A DNA stretch of 64,000 bases, taken from NCBI GenBank assembly GCA_964416305.1, contig CAYQDM010000001.1, positions 129,041 through 193,040 of the forward strand. Reading direction: 5' to 3'. Origin of the DNA: Acidaminobacter sp964416305. GTDB taxonomy: Bacteria > Bacillota > Clostridia > Peptostreptococcales > Acidaminobacteraceae. The position numbers and the translations under genes are program-made. Positions 1 to 8,973 of this stretch are shown here, one piece after another; within the stretch, counting starts at the first letter, position 1, and every line of letters begins with the position of its first letter. Below the pieces are notes generated by a model that worked only from the letters and a program-made list of their open reading frames with translations, ran no database searches and was not told where the DNA came from.

Positions 1-170
1 TCGAAGGATCCAAGCTCGTCCTGCCCGACCATACACATCAGCCAATCCTGTATCCTGCCGCTCTCCTGTCAGACAACCCTGAAGCCGCGGCGTTTCTGGA
101 ATTCCTGAGCAGCGAAGAAGGTATCGCCGTTTTCAAGTCCTATGGCTTTTCCATTCCAGACCAAAATTGA
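1..170 (+). CDS. modA: Molybdate/tungstate ABC transporter substrate-binding protein, C-terminal end (partial)
   Basis: The window opens inside this gene; codons run from base 3 to the TGA at 168-170. The 55 visible residues end with EFLSSEEGIAVFKSYGFSIP, typical of the last helix and strand of ModA-type periplasmic oxyanion-binding proteins. It would be an extracytoplasmic lipoprotein that hands molybdate or tungstate to the permease. The permease and ATPase genes follow directly, which supports the call. The anion-binding residues lie outside the window, so molybdate and tungstate cannot be told apart. The aldehyde oxidoreductase at 39190-40938 would be a consumer of tungsten cofactor. Confidence 0.85.
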   Translation, partial: EGSKLVLPDHTHQPILYPAALLSDNPEAAAFLEFLSSEEGIAVFKSYGFSIPDQN

Positions 171-198
171 CGTCTTACCCTGAATTGGAGTGATGACT

Positions 199-873
199 TT
201 GTCCCAGCCCCTGATCCTCAGTGCGGTTCTGCTCTCTCTGAGAATAGCCGCCCTCTCGACCTTGCTCACCGGAGTACTGGGTACCCTGCTCGCCCGTAAA
301 TTGTCACAAACAAAAAAAACTTCCTTTAGAATTATTGAAACCCTTGTAGTTTTGCCGATGGTCTTGCCACCCTCCATTGTCGGTTATCTGCTTCTCCTGT
401 CCTTAGGAAAAAACAGCTGGCTGGGAGGCTTAATTTACGCGGCCACCGGAAAAACACTCCTTTTTAGCTGGCCCGCTGCAGTCATTGCCGCTGTTATTGT
501 CTCCCTCCCCTTAATGTATCAAAGCGCCCGTGCGGGATTTCAAGGCGTAGACCAACGTCTGGAAAATGCCGCCAGGACTTTGGGGGCGAATGAATGGCAT
601 ATTTTCACCGAGATCACGCTGCCCTTGGCTAAACCAAAACTGCTGACCGGGCTCGCGCTGTCTTTCGCCCGTGCCATTGGAGAATTTGGTGCAACTCTCA
701 TGGTTGCAGGAAACATCCCCGGAAAAACCCAGACCATTCCGACAGCACTCTATTTCGCTGCCGAAGGCGGCGACCATGCCACGGCTAACTCGCTTATGAT
801 GATTGCCCTATTTATAGGTATTACCGCCATGTTCAGTGTCAATTTCATTTTGGATAAATCCAGGACTCAATAG
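199..873 (+). CDS. modB: Molybdate/tungstate ABC transporter permease ModB
   Basis: Membrane-spanning subunit of the oxyanion importer, about 225 residues as usual for ModB, with five or six hydrophobic helices. The EAA loop that contacts the ATPase is visible as ENAARTLGANEWHIFTEITL, followed by the ModB-typical GEFGATLMVAGNIPGKTQTIP. The start is unclear. A GTG (190) and an ATG (193) lie on or 2 nt after the GGAG at 187-190, too close to it, so the TTG at 199 with 8-nt spacing was chosen. The gene begins about 28 nt after modA and is followed by modC after 25 nt, so the three form one operon. Confidence 0.9.
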   Translation: MSQPLILSAVLLSLRIAALSTLLTGVLGTLLARKLSQTKKTSFRIIETLVVLPMVLPPSIVGYLLLLSLGKNSWLGGLIYAATGKTLLFSWPAAVIAAVIVSLPLMYQSARAGFQGVDQRLENAARTLGANEWHIFTEITLPLAKPKLLTGLALSFARAIGEFGATLMVAGNIPGKTQTIPTALYFAAEGGDHATANSLMMIALFIGITAMFSVNFILDKSRTQ

Positions 874-898
874 TTAAATAGTCAAAGGAGCCTTTTAC

Positions 899-1618
899 AT
901 GATAGATTTTCATCTCGTCAAACAACTGGACGCCTTTACCCTGGATGTCGCGCACACCACAGATTCACCTTTTTTGATCCTGATGGGGCCGTCGGGTTCA
1001 GGGAAAACAACTTTGCTTAATCTAATTTCAGGGCTGACGACACCGGACAGGGGGTACCTGCGTCTGAACGGCAGGCTTCTCTACGACCACGATTCCGGCA
1101 TCTCCCTGCCGCCGAGAGATCGCCGCATTGGATATATTTTTCAGTCTCTGGCGTTGTTTCCTCATATGACTGTCCATCAGAACGTCATGTTTGGAGTCCG
1201 GCACAGACACCGGAGCGAGCTTCACAGTCAGATCCGGGAGAGGGTGGCGAAAAGCGACCATCGGCAAAACATTCATGAGCAGCTGGACTTTCTCAAGATT
1301 GCGCACCTGTCATCAAAATACCCGGCAGAGCTGTCCGGCGGCGAACGCCAGAGGGTGGCCATAGCTCGTGCGCTTTCTTCGGAGGCCGACATTCTCCTTA
1401 TGGATGAGCCCTTTGCGTCCCTTGACAGAGCTAACAGGGACAACGCAATCCAGCTTCTTCTGTCGGTCCAGGCACATTATCAGAAGGCTATGATTCTTGT
1501 CACCCACAGTCCTGAAGAGGCGGATGCTTTTCCCGGAGATCACCTGGAGATCCTCTCCGGCAAGCCTGTGAGCCTCAAAAGGCGGATAGGTTTTCTTGAC
1601 GAATCTGTAAATTCTTAA
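899..1618 (+). CDS. modC: Molybdate/tungstate ABC transporter ATP-binding protein
   Basis: ATPase subunit energising the ModB permease. Walker A is GPSGSGKTTLL (residues about 30-40), the signature is LSGGERQRVAIARAL, and Walker B is ILLMDEPFASLD, followed by the switch histidine in VTHSPEEA. At 239 residues it lacks the C-terminal molybdate-binding (TOBE/Mop) domain of the roughly 350-residue enterobacterial ModC, so oxyanion feedback through that domain is not expected. An ATG with AAAGGAG upstream sets the start. Between the Q-loop and the signature there is a charged insertion (around RHRHRSELHSQIRERV). No clear terminator was seen before greA. Confidence 0.9.
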   Translation: MIDFHLVKQLDAFTLDVAHTTDSPFLILMGPSGSGKTTLLNLISGLTTPDRGYLRLNGRLLYDHDSGISLPPRDRRIGYIFQSLALFPHMTVHQNVMFGVRHRHRSELHSQIRERVAKSDHRQNIHEQLDFLKIAHLSSKYPAELSGGERQRVAIARALSSEADILLMDEPFASLDRANRDNAIQLLLSVQAHYQKAMILVTHSPEEADAFPGDHLEILSGKPVSLKRRIGFLDESVNS

Positions 1619-1656
1619 TTAAATCTTAAAAAACGCTTAATTTTCATCTCACTTTC

Positions 1657-1665
1657 TGGTATGAT
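1657..1665 (+). promoter_or_regulatory. Extended -10 promoter for greA
   Basis: TGGTATGAT is an extended -10 element (TGn plus TATGAT at 1660-1665). It lies 27 nt before the greA start. The -35 region (about 1637-1642) is poor, as expected for an extended -10 promoter. Confidence 0.5.
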
Positions 1666-1691
1666 GGACTCTGTATCGAAGGAGTGATCAC

Positions 1692-2159
1692 TTGAAGAAA
1701 CTCATTTTAACCAAGGAAGCAGTTGAAAAATTAGAGCGTGAGCTCGACCTGCTGATTGGAAAGCGCAAAGAAATTTCTGAAGAAATCAAGAAAGCCCGCG
1801 GTTTTGGCGACCTGTCAGAGAATGCTGAGTACCACGCCGCACGCGAAGCCCAATCCTTGAACGAGACAGAGATTTTGAAGGTCAAAGGCATGCTTGAAAG
1901 CTATGAGCTGGAGGATGCTGGAGATTACACGCATGACCAGGTCAGACTCGGATCACAGGTCGAAGTTCTTTACATCGAAAGTGGCGACCAGGATGATTTC
2001 ACCCTCGTCACAAAAATCGAAGCAGATCCGTTTGACGGGAAAATTTCAAACGAGTCCCCTATTGGTTCAGCCATCATTGGCCGAAAGGCCGGGGATGTCG
2101 TCAACATTTTTACGCCAGGCGGCAGTGTCACATTGAAAGTCCTGACAGTGACCAACTAA
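1692..2159 (+). CDS. greA: Transcription elongation factor GreA family
   Basis: Cleavage factor that rescues backtracked RNA polymerase by inserting its coiled coil into the secondary channel. The 155-residue length fits GreA. The N-terminal coiled coil (about residues 1-75) carries the family tip GDLSENAEYHAARE with the acidic pair near residues 41-44. The C-terminal FKBP-like half ends SPIGSAIIGRKAGDVVNIFTP. The start is TTG, preceded by AAGGAG with good spacing. The gene has its own promoter and a terminator, so it is monocistronic. Divergent GreA paralogues exist in Firmicutes, so this may not be the only copy. Confidence 0.92.
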   Translation: MKKLILTKEAVEKLERELDLLIGKRKEISEEIKKARGFGDLSENAEYHAAREAQSLNETEILKVKGMLESYELEDAGDYTHDQVRLGSQVEVLYIESGDQDDFTLVTKIEADPFDGKISNESPIGSAIIGRKAGDVVNIFTPGGSVTLKVLTVTN

Positions 2160-2160
2160 A

Positions 2161-2225
2161 AAAAAGTAGTATGAAACGAGGTCAACCGGCGAAAGCTGAA
2201 GCCTCAAATTCATACTACTTTTTTT
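2161..2225. terminator. Bidirectional terminator between greA and guaD
   Basis: AAAAAGTAGTATGAA (2161-2175) pairs with TTCATACTACTTTTT (2209-2223). The flanking A and T runs let it work in both directions for the convergent genes greA and guaD. The loop is about 33 nt. Confidence 0.8.
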
Positions 2226-2236
2226 ATTTTTGTGAT

Positions 2237-3508
2237 TTATTTTGTCGGTTCCATGATTTCATTACCTGAAACAAATCTCGAAATGATGTCCCGGTCATCC
2301 CCTATATAGAGATAACGCTGAAGGCGCTCTTCCAGCGATCGTCCTTCAGTGACTCCAAGTCGATGATCATCTATGACCAAAGCATCAAATTCATACCCGG
2401 GCTCAAAGCTGCCCACCTTGCCAAAATAAGCGCCGCCGCCCTTGGTGCCAAGGTAGAACGCCTCGGAAGTGCTGAGCGGTGCCAAGGTCCGGTCAGAGTT
2501 CAGCCAGGCGATCTTGGAAGCCTGAATTGCAGTGCTCATGACACTGGCAATGGATACCTTGTGTCCGGCACCAACATCCGTACCCAGGCCGACTTTAACC
2601 CCAGCATTCAAAAACTTTCGAACCGGCATGATCCCGCTGGCGAGGTTGTAGTTTGCGTTTGGACAGTGCGCTGCGAAAACGCCAAGTTTGGCCATTTTTT
2701 CAATTTCTGCATCCGTATTGTGTACGCAATGGGCCAAGATGGTTTTATCTCCCATCAAGCCATGTTCCTCATAGACCGAGGCGTAATCCTGACTTTCCGG
2801 ATGAAGCTCTCTCACCCAATCGACCTCAGCCTGATTCTCGGAGATGTGGGTCTGAACCGGCACGTTGTACTCAGCGGCCAGTTCGCCCAGTGCCCGCATC
2901 AGTTCAGAGGTGCAGGTTGGTACAAACCTTGGTGTAATCAGCGGCTTGACTCTTGGATATAAGTTGACCGTGGCTTCAAGCCAGGCTTTTGTTTCTTCTA
3001 TAGAGTCCCCTGTCGATTCAACAAGGAAGTCAGGACAATTCCTGTCCATGTTGACCTTGCCCACATAGGCACCAAGACCTGCCCTGTCAAAGATCGACAT
3101 GAGAAGCTGCGTGCTCTCTTTGTGGACGCTGCTGAACAGGACTATGCGCGTCGTTCCCTGGCGCCATATTTCTTTGGCCACTCGGGTGTAGACAGACTCG
3201 GCATAATCCAGATCAGAGTATTTGGCTTCTTCAGGAAAAGTATAGTCTTCCAGCCATGGCAGCAGTTCTTTGTCCAGCCCAAGTCCCAAATTTGGAAACT
3301 GAGGCGCATGGAAATGAAGATCAACAAATCCGGGGATAATCAGTCGATCTCCCATATTAAAAATTTCTAGGGCTTCCTGATTCTCAGGCAAGGTCTTCAG
3401 GACCTCGACCACTTTGCCATCTTCCACAATGACTGCGCCGTTTTCGTAAATCTCAAAACGGTTCGGATTTTTTGTATAAAGGATATGTCCCTGATATGCT
3501 TTAGCCAT
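2237..3508 (-). CDS. guaD: Guanine deaminase (amidohydrolase family)
   Basis: Predicted zinc enzyme converting guanine to xanthine and ammonia in the cytoplasm. The 423 residues match the family length. The amidohydrolase metal motif is GFVDLHFHAPQ (about residue 60), followed by the guanine-deaminase-like stretch PNLGLGLDKELLPWLEDYTF, HISEN (second metal region), ILAHCVH, and GTDVGAG with the catalytic Asp. An ATG with AAGGAG 9 nt upstream sets the start. It is convergent with greA and has no operon partner. A related deaminase of the TrzA/AtzF type is possible, but the N-terminal block points to guanine. Confidence 0.87.
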   Translation of the reverse strand: MAKAYQGHILYTKNPNRFEIYENGAVIVEDGKVVEVLKTLPENQEALEIFNMGDRLIIPGFVDLHFHAPQFPNLGLGLDKELLPWLEDYTFPEEAKYSDLDYAESVYTRVAKEIWRQGTTRIVLFSSVHKESTQLLMSIFDRAGLGAYVGKVNMDRNCPDFLVESTGDSIEETKAWLEATVNLYPRVKPLITPRFVPTCTSELMRALGELAAEYNVPVQTHISENQAEVDWVRELHPESQDYASVYEEHGLMGDKTILAHCVHNTDAEIEKMAKLGVFAAHCPNANYNLASGIMPVRKFLNAGVKVGLGTDVGAGHKVSIASVMSTAIQASKIAWLNSDRTLAPLSTSEAFYLGTKGGGAYFGKVGSFEPGYEFDALVIDDHRLGVTEGRSLEERLQRYLYIGDDRDIISRFVSGNEIMEPTK

Positions 3509-3621
3509 TACACAACGCTCCTTAACCTTCGTTTAGATACACGAACATTATAACAGAAAGTTGCAAACAGCTCAAAAAAATCTGAGGTTTACCACATATT
3601 GTCTTGTATAAAAGTAACAAA

Positions 3622-4437
3622 CTAAGGTTGTTGACCCTTCATCATCTGCTCTACGCGCTTGGTTCCGGCTTCCATGGCGTTCATGATGGTTGCTCTGAAT
3701 TTATCATTTTCAAGACTTTTCAGCGCAACAATTGTTGTTCCACCCGGAGAAGTAACCAGGTCTTTCAACTCGCCGGGATGCTTGCCCGTGTCGAGTACCA
3801 TGCGGGCAGAGCCCTCCACAGTCAAAGCTGCCATCTTGTAGGCCAAGTCCCTTGGCAGTCCCTGCATGACCCCGCCATCCGCCATTGCCTCAATTAAAAC
3901 GTAAATATAGGCAGGCGCTGACGCACTGATGGATGGAACGACATACATAAGTTTTTCTTCAATTTCCACCACTTCTCCGACACATTCGAAAAGCCCGCGG
4001 CTGAATGCCATTTCTTCGGCGGAGAGTCCTTCGCCATAAGAGATCGCAGTCAACCCCTTGTTGACTAGCGCAGGTGTGTTTGGCATGGTGATGACCGCCT
4101 TGACACTAGGATCAATCCAGCGTTTGAGGTGTTCCGTGCCTATGCCTGCCGCTATGGAGATGATCACAGTGTCTTTTGAAATGGAATCCCGGACTTCGGC
4201 CAGCATAGCCGCATACTGATAGGGTTTTATGGCCAGGAGCAGATAGTCTGCACCGTTCACACAGTCATAGGGATTGTCTGGCAGTTCAAGGCCAGGGTAT
4301 TTTTCCCCAAGCGCCTGGCGCCGTTCAGGTTTACGATCATACACCGAAAACTCGGATGTCTTAAGCTTTTCTGCTTTTAGAACACTTTGCAGTAAAATTC
4401 TTCCCATATTGCCGCAGCCAATCATAGCTAGCTTCAT
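3622..4437 (-). CDS. proC: Pyrroline-5-carboxylate reductase
   Basis: Last step of proline synthesis: NAD(P)H-dependent reduction of pyrroline-5-carboxylate. The Rossmann motif is MKLAMIGCGNMG at the very N-terminus, and the dimerisation and active-site block includes MPNTPA, PAYIYVLIEAMADGGV and LKDLVTSPGGTTI near the C-terminus. The 271 residues fit the family. The open frame extends 31 codons further upstream. MKLAMIG was chosen because ProC proteins begin right at the nucleotide-binding strand, although no strong SD precedes it. The nearest GGGAGG lies around 4512-4518. No obvious partner gene. Confidence 0.9.
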   Translation of the reverse strand: MKLAMIGCGNMGRILLQSVLKAEKLKTSEFSVYDRKPERRQALGEKYPGLELPDNPYDCVNGADYLLLAIKPYQYAAMLAEVRDSISKDTVIISIAAGIGTEHLKRWIDPSVKAVITMPNTPALVNKGLTAISYGEGLSAEEMAFSRGLFECVGEVVEIEEKLMYVVPSISASAPAYIYVLIEAMADGGVMQGLPRDLAYKMAALTVEGSARMVLDTGKHPGELKDLVTSPGGTTIVALKSLENDKFRATIMNAMEAGTKRVEQMMKGQQP

Positions 4438-4601
4438 AAATAGCGGAACGCAGATCTGACCTCTGATCTCGTTATCACATGATCTCATGTCAAAGTCGCC
4501 GGCGTTCCTTCCTCCCTTCTTTCTATCCAAACGGATCCTTTGGGTACGACCCCTGCTTGTCAGGCGTTAAACTCCCCAGCATGAATCCTTTTTGTAAGCA
4601 T

Positions 4602-5249
4602 CTAACAATTATTCGTTGATAAGTCGTGGTCGATCAGGGCGAAGGCGCGGACCGGAGAACCATCGGCATCTTCAAGCCTTAGGGGCATTGCGCTGAAAAG
4701 AAAATGCTCAGGCAGCTGATCCAAGCCCTTCAGATTTTCTATAAGCACTTTGTCGCTGCCGAGCAGCTCAAGATGAACCTCGAAATTCACCGAGTCCATT
4801 GGATCTATGGAGATCGCATCGACCCCGACGCCTTTAAGCGGCAAACCGGAAAGCCATTTTGCAGCATCTGGGCTGAGTGCAGGAAACGCACCAAAATAGT
4901 TTTCAGATCCCCAATATTGATCCCAGCCCGTCCATAGTATCAGAAATTCGGTTTCAGGACGGATCATAGGCTCCAGGTGATGTTTCTCTATCCTTTCAAG
5001 CCCTCTGGCATCCACCTTTGCTGCAGGTCCAAAGAAAGCAGACGCCGGAACCTGGTCCAAAGTCCATCCCTGAGCAATCATGTGGGCCGGGGCATCCATA
5101 TGTGTCCCTGTATGTGAATACATATGAAGCTTTTTCTCCCTAAAACCATCCTTCTCAAGGGTGTTCGCCGCTTCGAGCACCGGAGGTTCTGTCCCCGGAA
5201 AAACCGGCATATCTTCTCTGATCAGATGTGTCAGATCCACAATTTTCAT
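4602..5249 (-). CDS. Metal-dependent cyclase family protein, KynB-like (arylformamidase candidate)
   Basis: Cyclase-superfamily hydrolase of 215 residues with the diagnostic metal-binding motif HTGTHMDAPAH (about residues 46-56) and an N-terminal DLTHLIREDMPVFPG. Members hydrolyse N-formylkynurenine (KynB), isatin or similar amides. A kynureninase gene lies at 31221-32501, so a role in tryptophan or kynurenine breakdown is possible, but the two genes are 26 kb apart and no tryptophan dioxygenase is in the window. The ATG at 5249 has a GGGGGA SD 6 nt upstream and is preferred over the one two codons earlier. Substrate not established. Confidence 0.75.
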   Translation of the reverse strand: MKIVDLTHLIREDMPVFPGTEPPVLEAANTLEKDGFREKKLHMYSHTGTHMDAPAHMIAQGWTLDQVPASAFFGPAAKVDARGLERIEKHHLEPMIRPETEFLILWTGWDQYWGSENYFGAFPALSPDAAKWLSGLPLKGVGVDAISIDPMDSVNFEVHLELLGSDKVLIENLKGLDQLPEHFLFSAMPLRLEDADGSPVRAFALIDHDLSTNNC

Positions 5250-5438
5250 AAGCATCCCCCAAATTCTATCGAGAAACCCCGGCAGCGAAAAGGATTTTAT
5301 AAACCTTACTGCACTCCGCTGTCGATAAAGTATACATACACATTATTCTACATAATATCACTTTCGGAGCCCCTTGAGAATGACCAAACTCAAAAGATCC
5401 TTTCAAAACCCCAAAATCTCACGATCACTAAATCATTA

Positions 5439-5471
5439 AATGCCGCACCCATCTGAGATGAATGCGGCATT
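5439..5471. terminator. Hairpin downstream of the DUF1846 gene
   Basis: AATGCCGCA (5439-5447) pairs with TGCGGCATT (5463-5471), extended by CATC/GATG inside. It lies 22 nt past the minus-strand stop at 5493. There is no good U-tract, so termination strength is uncertain. The rest of 5250-5438 shows only AT-rich promoter-like sequence. Confidence 0.45.
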
Positions 5472-5492
5472 CGCAGTTAATACTGTATTCTC

Positions 5493-7001
5493 CTAGTTGT
5501 TGTAATACAAACTCTCTGACGGATATTCCGGATCACAAGTCAAATCGATCCCTATCTTTCTGAAGGTCTGCTCGTCATTGACGCTGAGGATGGTCGTGGA
5601 GTGGGCCTGACAGCCTTTCATCATGGAAAGCTTGTCCAGGGCCACTTGCGCAGTTGGGTTTGTCGCTGCGGAAATGCTGAGGGCAATCAGAATTTCTTCA
5701 CAGTCCAGGAGTGTGTTGCGGCTCCCAAGCTTGTTGGCTTTCAGATCGACAATTGGCTCAAGAATGACCGGAGAGATGAGATGAATCTCATCCGAAATAT
5801 TGGCCAAGTGCTTGATGCCGTTCAGAAGCGCCGCTGCTGAACCGTCCATAAGGTTGGAGGTTCTGCCGGTAACAATGGTGCCATCATGCAGCTCAATGGC
5901 GACTACCGGTGACAGTTCGTTTTTGCTGGACAGTTTTCTGAGCTTGGCTGAATAATCACGCGCCGGCATGACGACTTTTCGGTCTTCCTCTTTCAGATTG
6001 AGTTCTTCCATGATCAGTTTGACACGATTGGAAACATCTTTTTCAACAAAGCCTTTTTTATATTCAGTGCTTGTTTTAAAGTATCTGCGAATGATTTCCT
6101 GGCGGGAAGCTTCCTTGACCACTTCATCATCAATGATTCCAAAGCCAACGCGGTTGACGCCCATATCCGTAGGGGATTTGTAAACCGCAGCTTCACCGGT
6201 GATCTTCTCAATGATTCTTCTTAAAACCGGAAACATTTCAATGTCGCGGTTATAGTTGACCGTGACTTCGTTGTAGGCATCAAAATGGAAGGAATCTATC
6301 ATGTTGACGTCCTTCAGATCCGCCGTTGCCGCTTCATAAGCGATGTTGACCGGATGCTTCAGAGGCACGTTCCAAATTGGGAATGTCTCGTATTTTGAGT
6401 AACCGACTGTGCGGCCAAGTTTGTGCTCATGGTACAGCTGGCTCAGACAGGTTGCGAGCTTGCCGCTTCCAGGTCCTGGTGCCGTGACCAAAACAATAGG
6501 TTTTGTCGTGACAATATATGGATTCTTGCCGTAGCCTTCGTCGCTGACAATGGTGTCTACATCCGTAGGGTAACCCTTCGTGGCAGAGTGCTTGTAAACC
6601 TTAATGCCGCGCCTTTCAAGACGATTTATGAAGAGCGTGGTGGCCGGCTGATTGTCAAAGCGCGTGATCACGACACTGTTTACATCGAGTTCAAAAGCTC
6701 TGAGGTCGTCAATAAGCCGCAGGACATCCAGATCATAAGTAATGCCAAAGTCACCCCGGATCTTATTCCTTTCAATATCACCCGCGTAGACACAGATGAT
6801 AACCTCGATCTTGTCCTTCAGGTGATGCATCAGCTTGACTTTAGCGTTCTCGTCGAAGCCGGGCAGTACGCGCTTTGCGTGAAAGTCGCCCAGGAGTTTG
6901 CCCCCAAATTCCAAATACAGCTTATCATAGTTGTTGACGCGCTCAAGAATATACTTCGATTGTTCTTCGATGTACTTGTTGTGGTCGAACCCGATTTTCA
7001 A
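5493..7001 (-). CDS. DUF1846 / UPF0371 family protein
   Basis: A 502-residue member of the conserved DUF1846 (UPF0371) family common in Clostridia and lactic bacteria; no biochemical role is established. Recognisable blocks are the N-terminal FDHNKYIEEQSKYILERVN, the phosphate-binding-like TAPGPGSGKLATCLSQLY (about residues 170-187) and the C-terminal GSAAALLNGIKHLANISDEIHL. The SGK stretch suggests nucleotide or phosphate binding but is not a full P-loop. The start is TTG with GGAGGG about 8 nt upstream. The gene is monocistronic, with a promoter at 7060-7088. Confidence 0.88.
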   Translation of the reverse strand: MKIGFDHNKYIEEQSKYILERVNNYDKLYLEFGGKLLGDFHAKRVLPGFDENAKVKLMHHLKDKIEVIICVYAGDIERNKIRGDFGITYDLDVLRLIDDLRAFELDVNSVVITRFDNQPATTLFINRLERRGIKVYKHSATKGYPTDVDTIVSDEGYGKNPYIVTTKPIVLVTAPGPGSGKLATCLSQLYHEHKLGRTVGYSKYETFPIWNVPLKHPVNIAYEAATADLKDVNMIDSFHFDAYNEVTVNYNRDIEMFPVLRRIIEKITGEAAVYKSPTDMGVNRVGFGIIDDEVVKEASRQEIIRRYFKTSTEYKKGFVEKDVSNRVKLIMEELNLKEEDRKVVMPARDYSAKLRKLSSKNELSPVVAIELHDGTIVTGRTSNLMDGSAAALLNGIKHLANISDEIHLISPVILEPIVDLKANKLGSRNTLLDCEEILIALSISAATNPTAQVALDKLSMMKGCQAHSTTILSVNDEQTFRKIGIDLTCDPEYPSESLYYNN

Positions 7002-7059
7002 GACAATACCCTCCCATTAATCCGCTTGCTGTGCGATCCCGCTCCTCAATTAAAGTAAT

Positions 7060-7088
7060 ATTATCACACAGCAATTGTGGATTGTAAA
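7060..7088 (-). promoter_or_regulatory. Sigma-A promoter for the DUF1846 gene
   Basis: Read on the minus strand, TTTACA (7083-7088) and GATAAT (7060-7065) are separated by 17 nt. The start codon is about 59 nt downstream. Confidence 0.55.
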
Positions 7089-7150
7089 GGGGATCTGCCA
7101 GCACATGGAGGTTATTTCGAATTATTTTTATCCGAACACGCCGCTCTATT

Positions 7151-8326
7151 TCAACAGGCCATTAAGTCCTCTTGCTGCTGCTCCAGCAGCTCAAGAAAAA
7201 CTTCAGAGTATCGACGGGTCCCAAACACAGCACCCATTGACACGAAGCACGCCTGAAGCGCGTCAAGCGCTGCAGCGATCTTCCCTGCAGAGAGGTTTTC
7301 TCCCATATGACCAATTCGGAAGATCTTGTTCTCAAGAAAATTGAAGCCTCCGCCAATAAGAACACCGTGATGCGACTTCATCTGGTTGAATAGCGTCTTA
7401 AAGTCCACCCCCGGCGGCAAAAGCACCGTCGTCACTGTATTCGACTCATGATCCAGGGCATAAAGCTCAAAGCCAAGCTGTTTGAAAGTGCCACGCACTG
7501 CCTCCGCAAAGATTTTATGGCGCTTTACCAGCGTCTCCACCTCAAGTCGCTCCACCGCTTTTTCCAGCGCTATAAGCATTTGAACCGGCTGTGTATAAGG
7601 AAAGGATTTTTTCTCGTAGTAATCCAACCAGATCGACAGGTTGGCGTAATAGGAAGAAATAGGAGTGGTTCGCCCCTTGATGCGCTCCACCGCCCTTTTG
7701 CTTAGAGTCACCGTGCTGAGGCCGGCCGGTCCGGAAAGCACCTTCTGGGACCCGCTGAGGACCACATCCAGCCCCCAGTCGTCCACGCTGAGCTTTTCCC
7801 CGCCAAAGGACGAGACCGCGTCTACAATGGACAGGATGCCATGCCGGTTCAGTACTTTGCCGATGGTTTCCAGATCATTCGTAATCCCGGAAGGTGTCTC
7901 GCAGTGTACCACAGTCGCCACTTTGAACGGCCCATGGTCCATTATGAACCGGTCCAGCCTCACCGGATCGAGTCCCCTGCGCAAATCTCCTTCATACAAC
8001 ATTGTCTGAGCGCCATACATCTTTGAAAAATCATCAAAGCCTCTGCCAAAGATGCCGTTGGAAATGGTAAGTACCCGGTCACCCGGCTCAATCATTGACG
8101 CACAGGCAGCTTCAAGTCCCAATATGCCTTCCCCTGCCAAAACGAAGGTGGCACCAGATGCGTTCATTTTTTTTGAGAGGTCTTGACATAGGACTCTGTA
8201 AAACTCGAGAAAATCCGAATCCAAGTCAGGATTTGTTTCATACAGGGACAATGCATCAAGGACATCCGGATGCATCTGCGTTGGACCCGGTGTCATAATC
8301 AGGTATGGTTTTTCGTTTTTTCGCAT
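7151..8326 (-). CDS. Class V PLP-fold aminotransferase, pyridoxamine-pyruvate/alanine-glyoxylate type
   Basis: Fold-type I aminotransferase of about 391 residues. Visible blocks are MTPGPTQ (substrate loop), GEGILGLEAACAS, HCETPSG, IVDAVSSFGG with the cofactor Asp, SGSQKVLSGPAG carrying the catalytic Lys, and RIGHMG near the C-terminus. The family holds serine-pyruvate and alanine-glyoxylate enzymes and also pyridoxamine-pyruvate aminotransferase. Several blocks resemble the latter as remembered (no alignment was run). The gene lies 15 nt after the ECF S-component gene, whose family includes vitamin B6 transporters. The ATG at 8326 is chosen because CAGGTGA sits 5-6 nt upstream. Substrate unproven. 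Confidence 0.8.
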   Translation of the reverse strand: MRKNEKPYLIMTPGPTQMHPDVLDALSLYETNPDLDSDFLEFYRVLCQDLSKKMNASGATFVLAGEGILGLEAACASMIEPGDRVLTISNGIFGRGFDDFSKMYGAQTMLYEGDLRRGLDPVRLDRFIMDHGPFKVATVVHCETPSGITNDLETIGKVLNRHGILSIVDAVSSFGGEKLSVDDWGLDVVLSGSQKVLSGPAGLSTVTLSKRAVERIKGRTTPISSYYANLSIWLDYYEKKSFPYTQPVQMLIALEKAVERLEVETLVKRHKIFAEAVRGTFKQLGFELYALDHESNTVTTVLLPPGVDFKTLFNQMKSHHGVLIGGGFNFLENKIFRIGHMGENLSAGKIAAALDALQACFVSMGAVFGTRRYSEVFLELLEQQQEDLMAC

Positions 8327-8341
8327 GATCATCACCTGCCC

Positions 8342-8941
8342 CTATCTCATAAATTTTAAGGCATTGCTTTTTAGCATTTTTGAAAATGGAATGGCAATGA
8401 CCGCGCCCAGTCCAAGTTGGGTCAGATTGCCCGGAATAGATGTCACCGGCGCGATCCAGCTGCCGTACAGGATACCCTCCGTCGCATAATAACCCGCCAG
8501 CATCCAGATGCCACCGAGTACAATTGCGGCGGGCGCTTTCCACCAGGCATTCTCAAAGCCTTCAGAAAAGCGTCCGATCAAATAGCCCATGACGCCCCTG
8601 ACCACGAAAGTAAAGGGTGCCCACGCGACCCAGCCCGAAACCAAATCAAACAATCCCATACCAATCGCACCTGCCATGGCGCCTTTTTTCTTCCCAAAGA
8701 CAAGAGCGACCGTAAACAGCGCCACGTTGCCCATATGGACCAGACCGCCATTCAGGGAGATTGGAAGTCTGATCTGGATCAGATAGGTGCTGACGAAGAC
8801 GAGTGCGATCAACAATCCATTGAGTGTGACTTCTTTGGCGATGGACCTGGGTTTTTCCATTCTACCCGAATGTCCCATTACGCCTTTTGAATCCAAAGTG
8901 CCTTCTGCTGCCAATTGTGCCTGTACTTTGATTTCTGTCAT
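8342..8941 (-). CDS. ECF transporter substrate-specificity (S) component
   Basis: Small integral membrane protein (199 residues, about five to six helices after a polar N-terminus) of the ECF-type vitamin transporter family. The stretch NGGLVHMGNVALFTVALVFG followed by KKKGAMAGAIGMGLFDLVSGW is characteristic of S components assigned to hydroxymethylpyrimidine, pyridoxine or related vitamins. It would capture a vitamin and dock on a shared EcfAAT module encoded elsewhere. The downstream aminotransferase starts 15 nt after its stop, so the two are co-transcribed. That favours a B6 vitamer, but this is inference. Confidence 0.82.
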   Translation of the reverse strand: MTEIKVQAQLAAEGTLDSKGVMGHSGRMEKPRSIAKEVTLNGLLIALVFVSTYLIQIRLPISLNGGLVHMGNVALFTVALVFGKKKGAMAGAIGMGLFDLVSGWVAWAPFTFVVRGVMGYLIGRFSEGFENAWWKAPAAIVLGGIWMLAGYYATEGILYGSWIAPVTSIPGNLTQLGLGAVIAIPFSKMLKSNALKFMR

Positions 8942-8973
8942 TTTTACACCCCACTAGAATTAGTCTTGAATTC

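Noticed and set aside
1256..1270. GACCATCGGCAAAAC inside modC, and similar 11-13-mers inside the activator, hydrolase, aroK and potB genes, as members of the intergenic TGCCGATGGTCAC family
   Set aside because: Each lies in conserved coding sequence (for example the aroK P-loop STIGKA) and is explained by the encoded residues, so they were not counted as copies.
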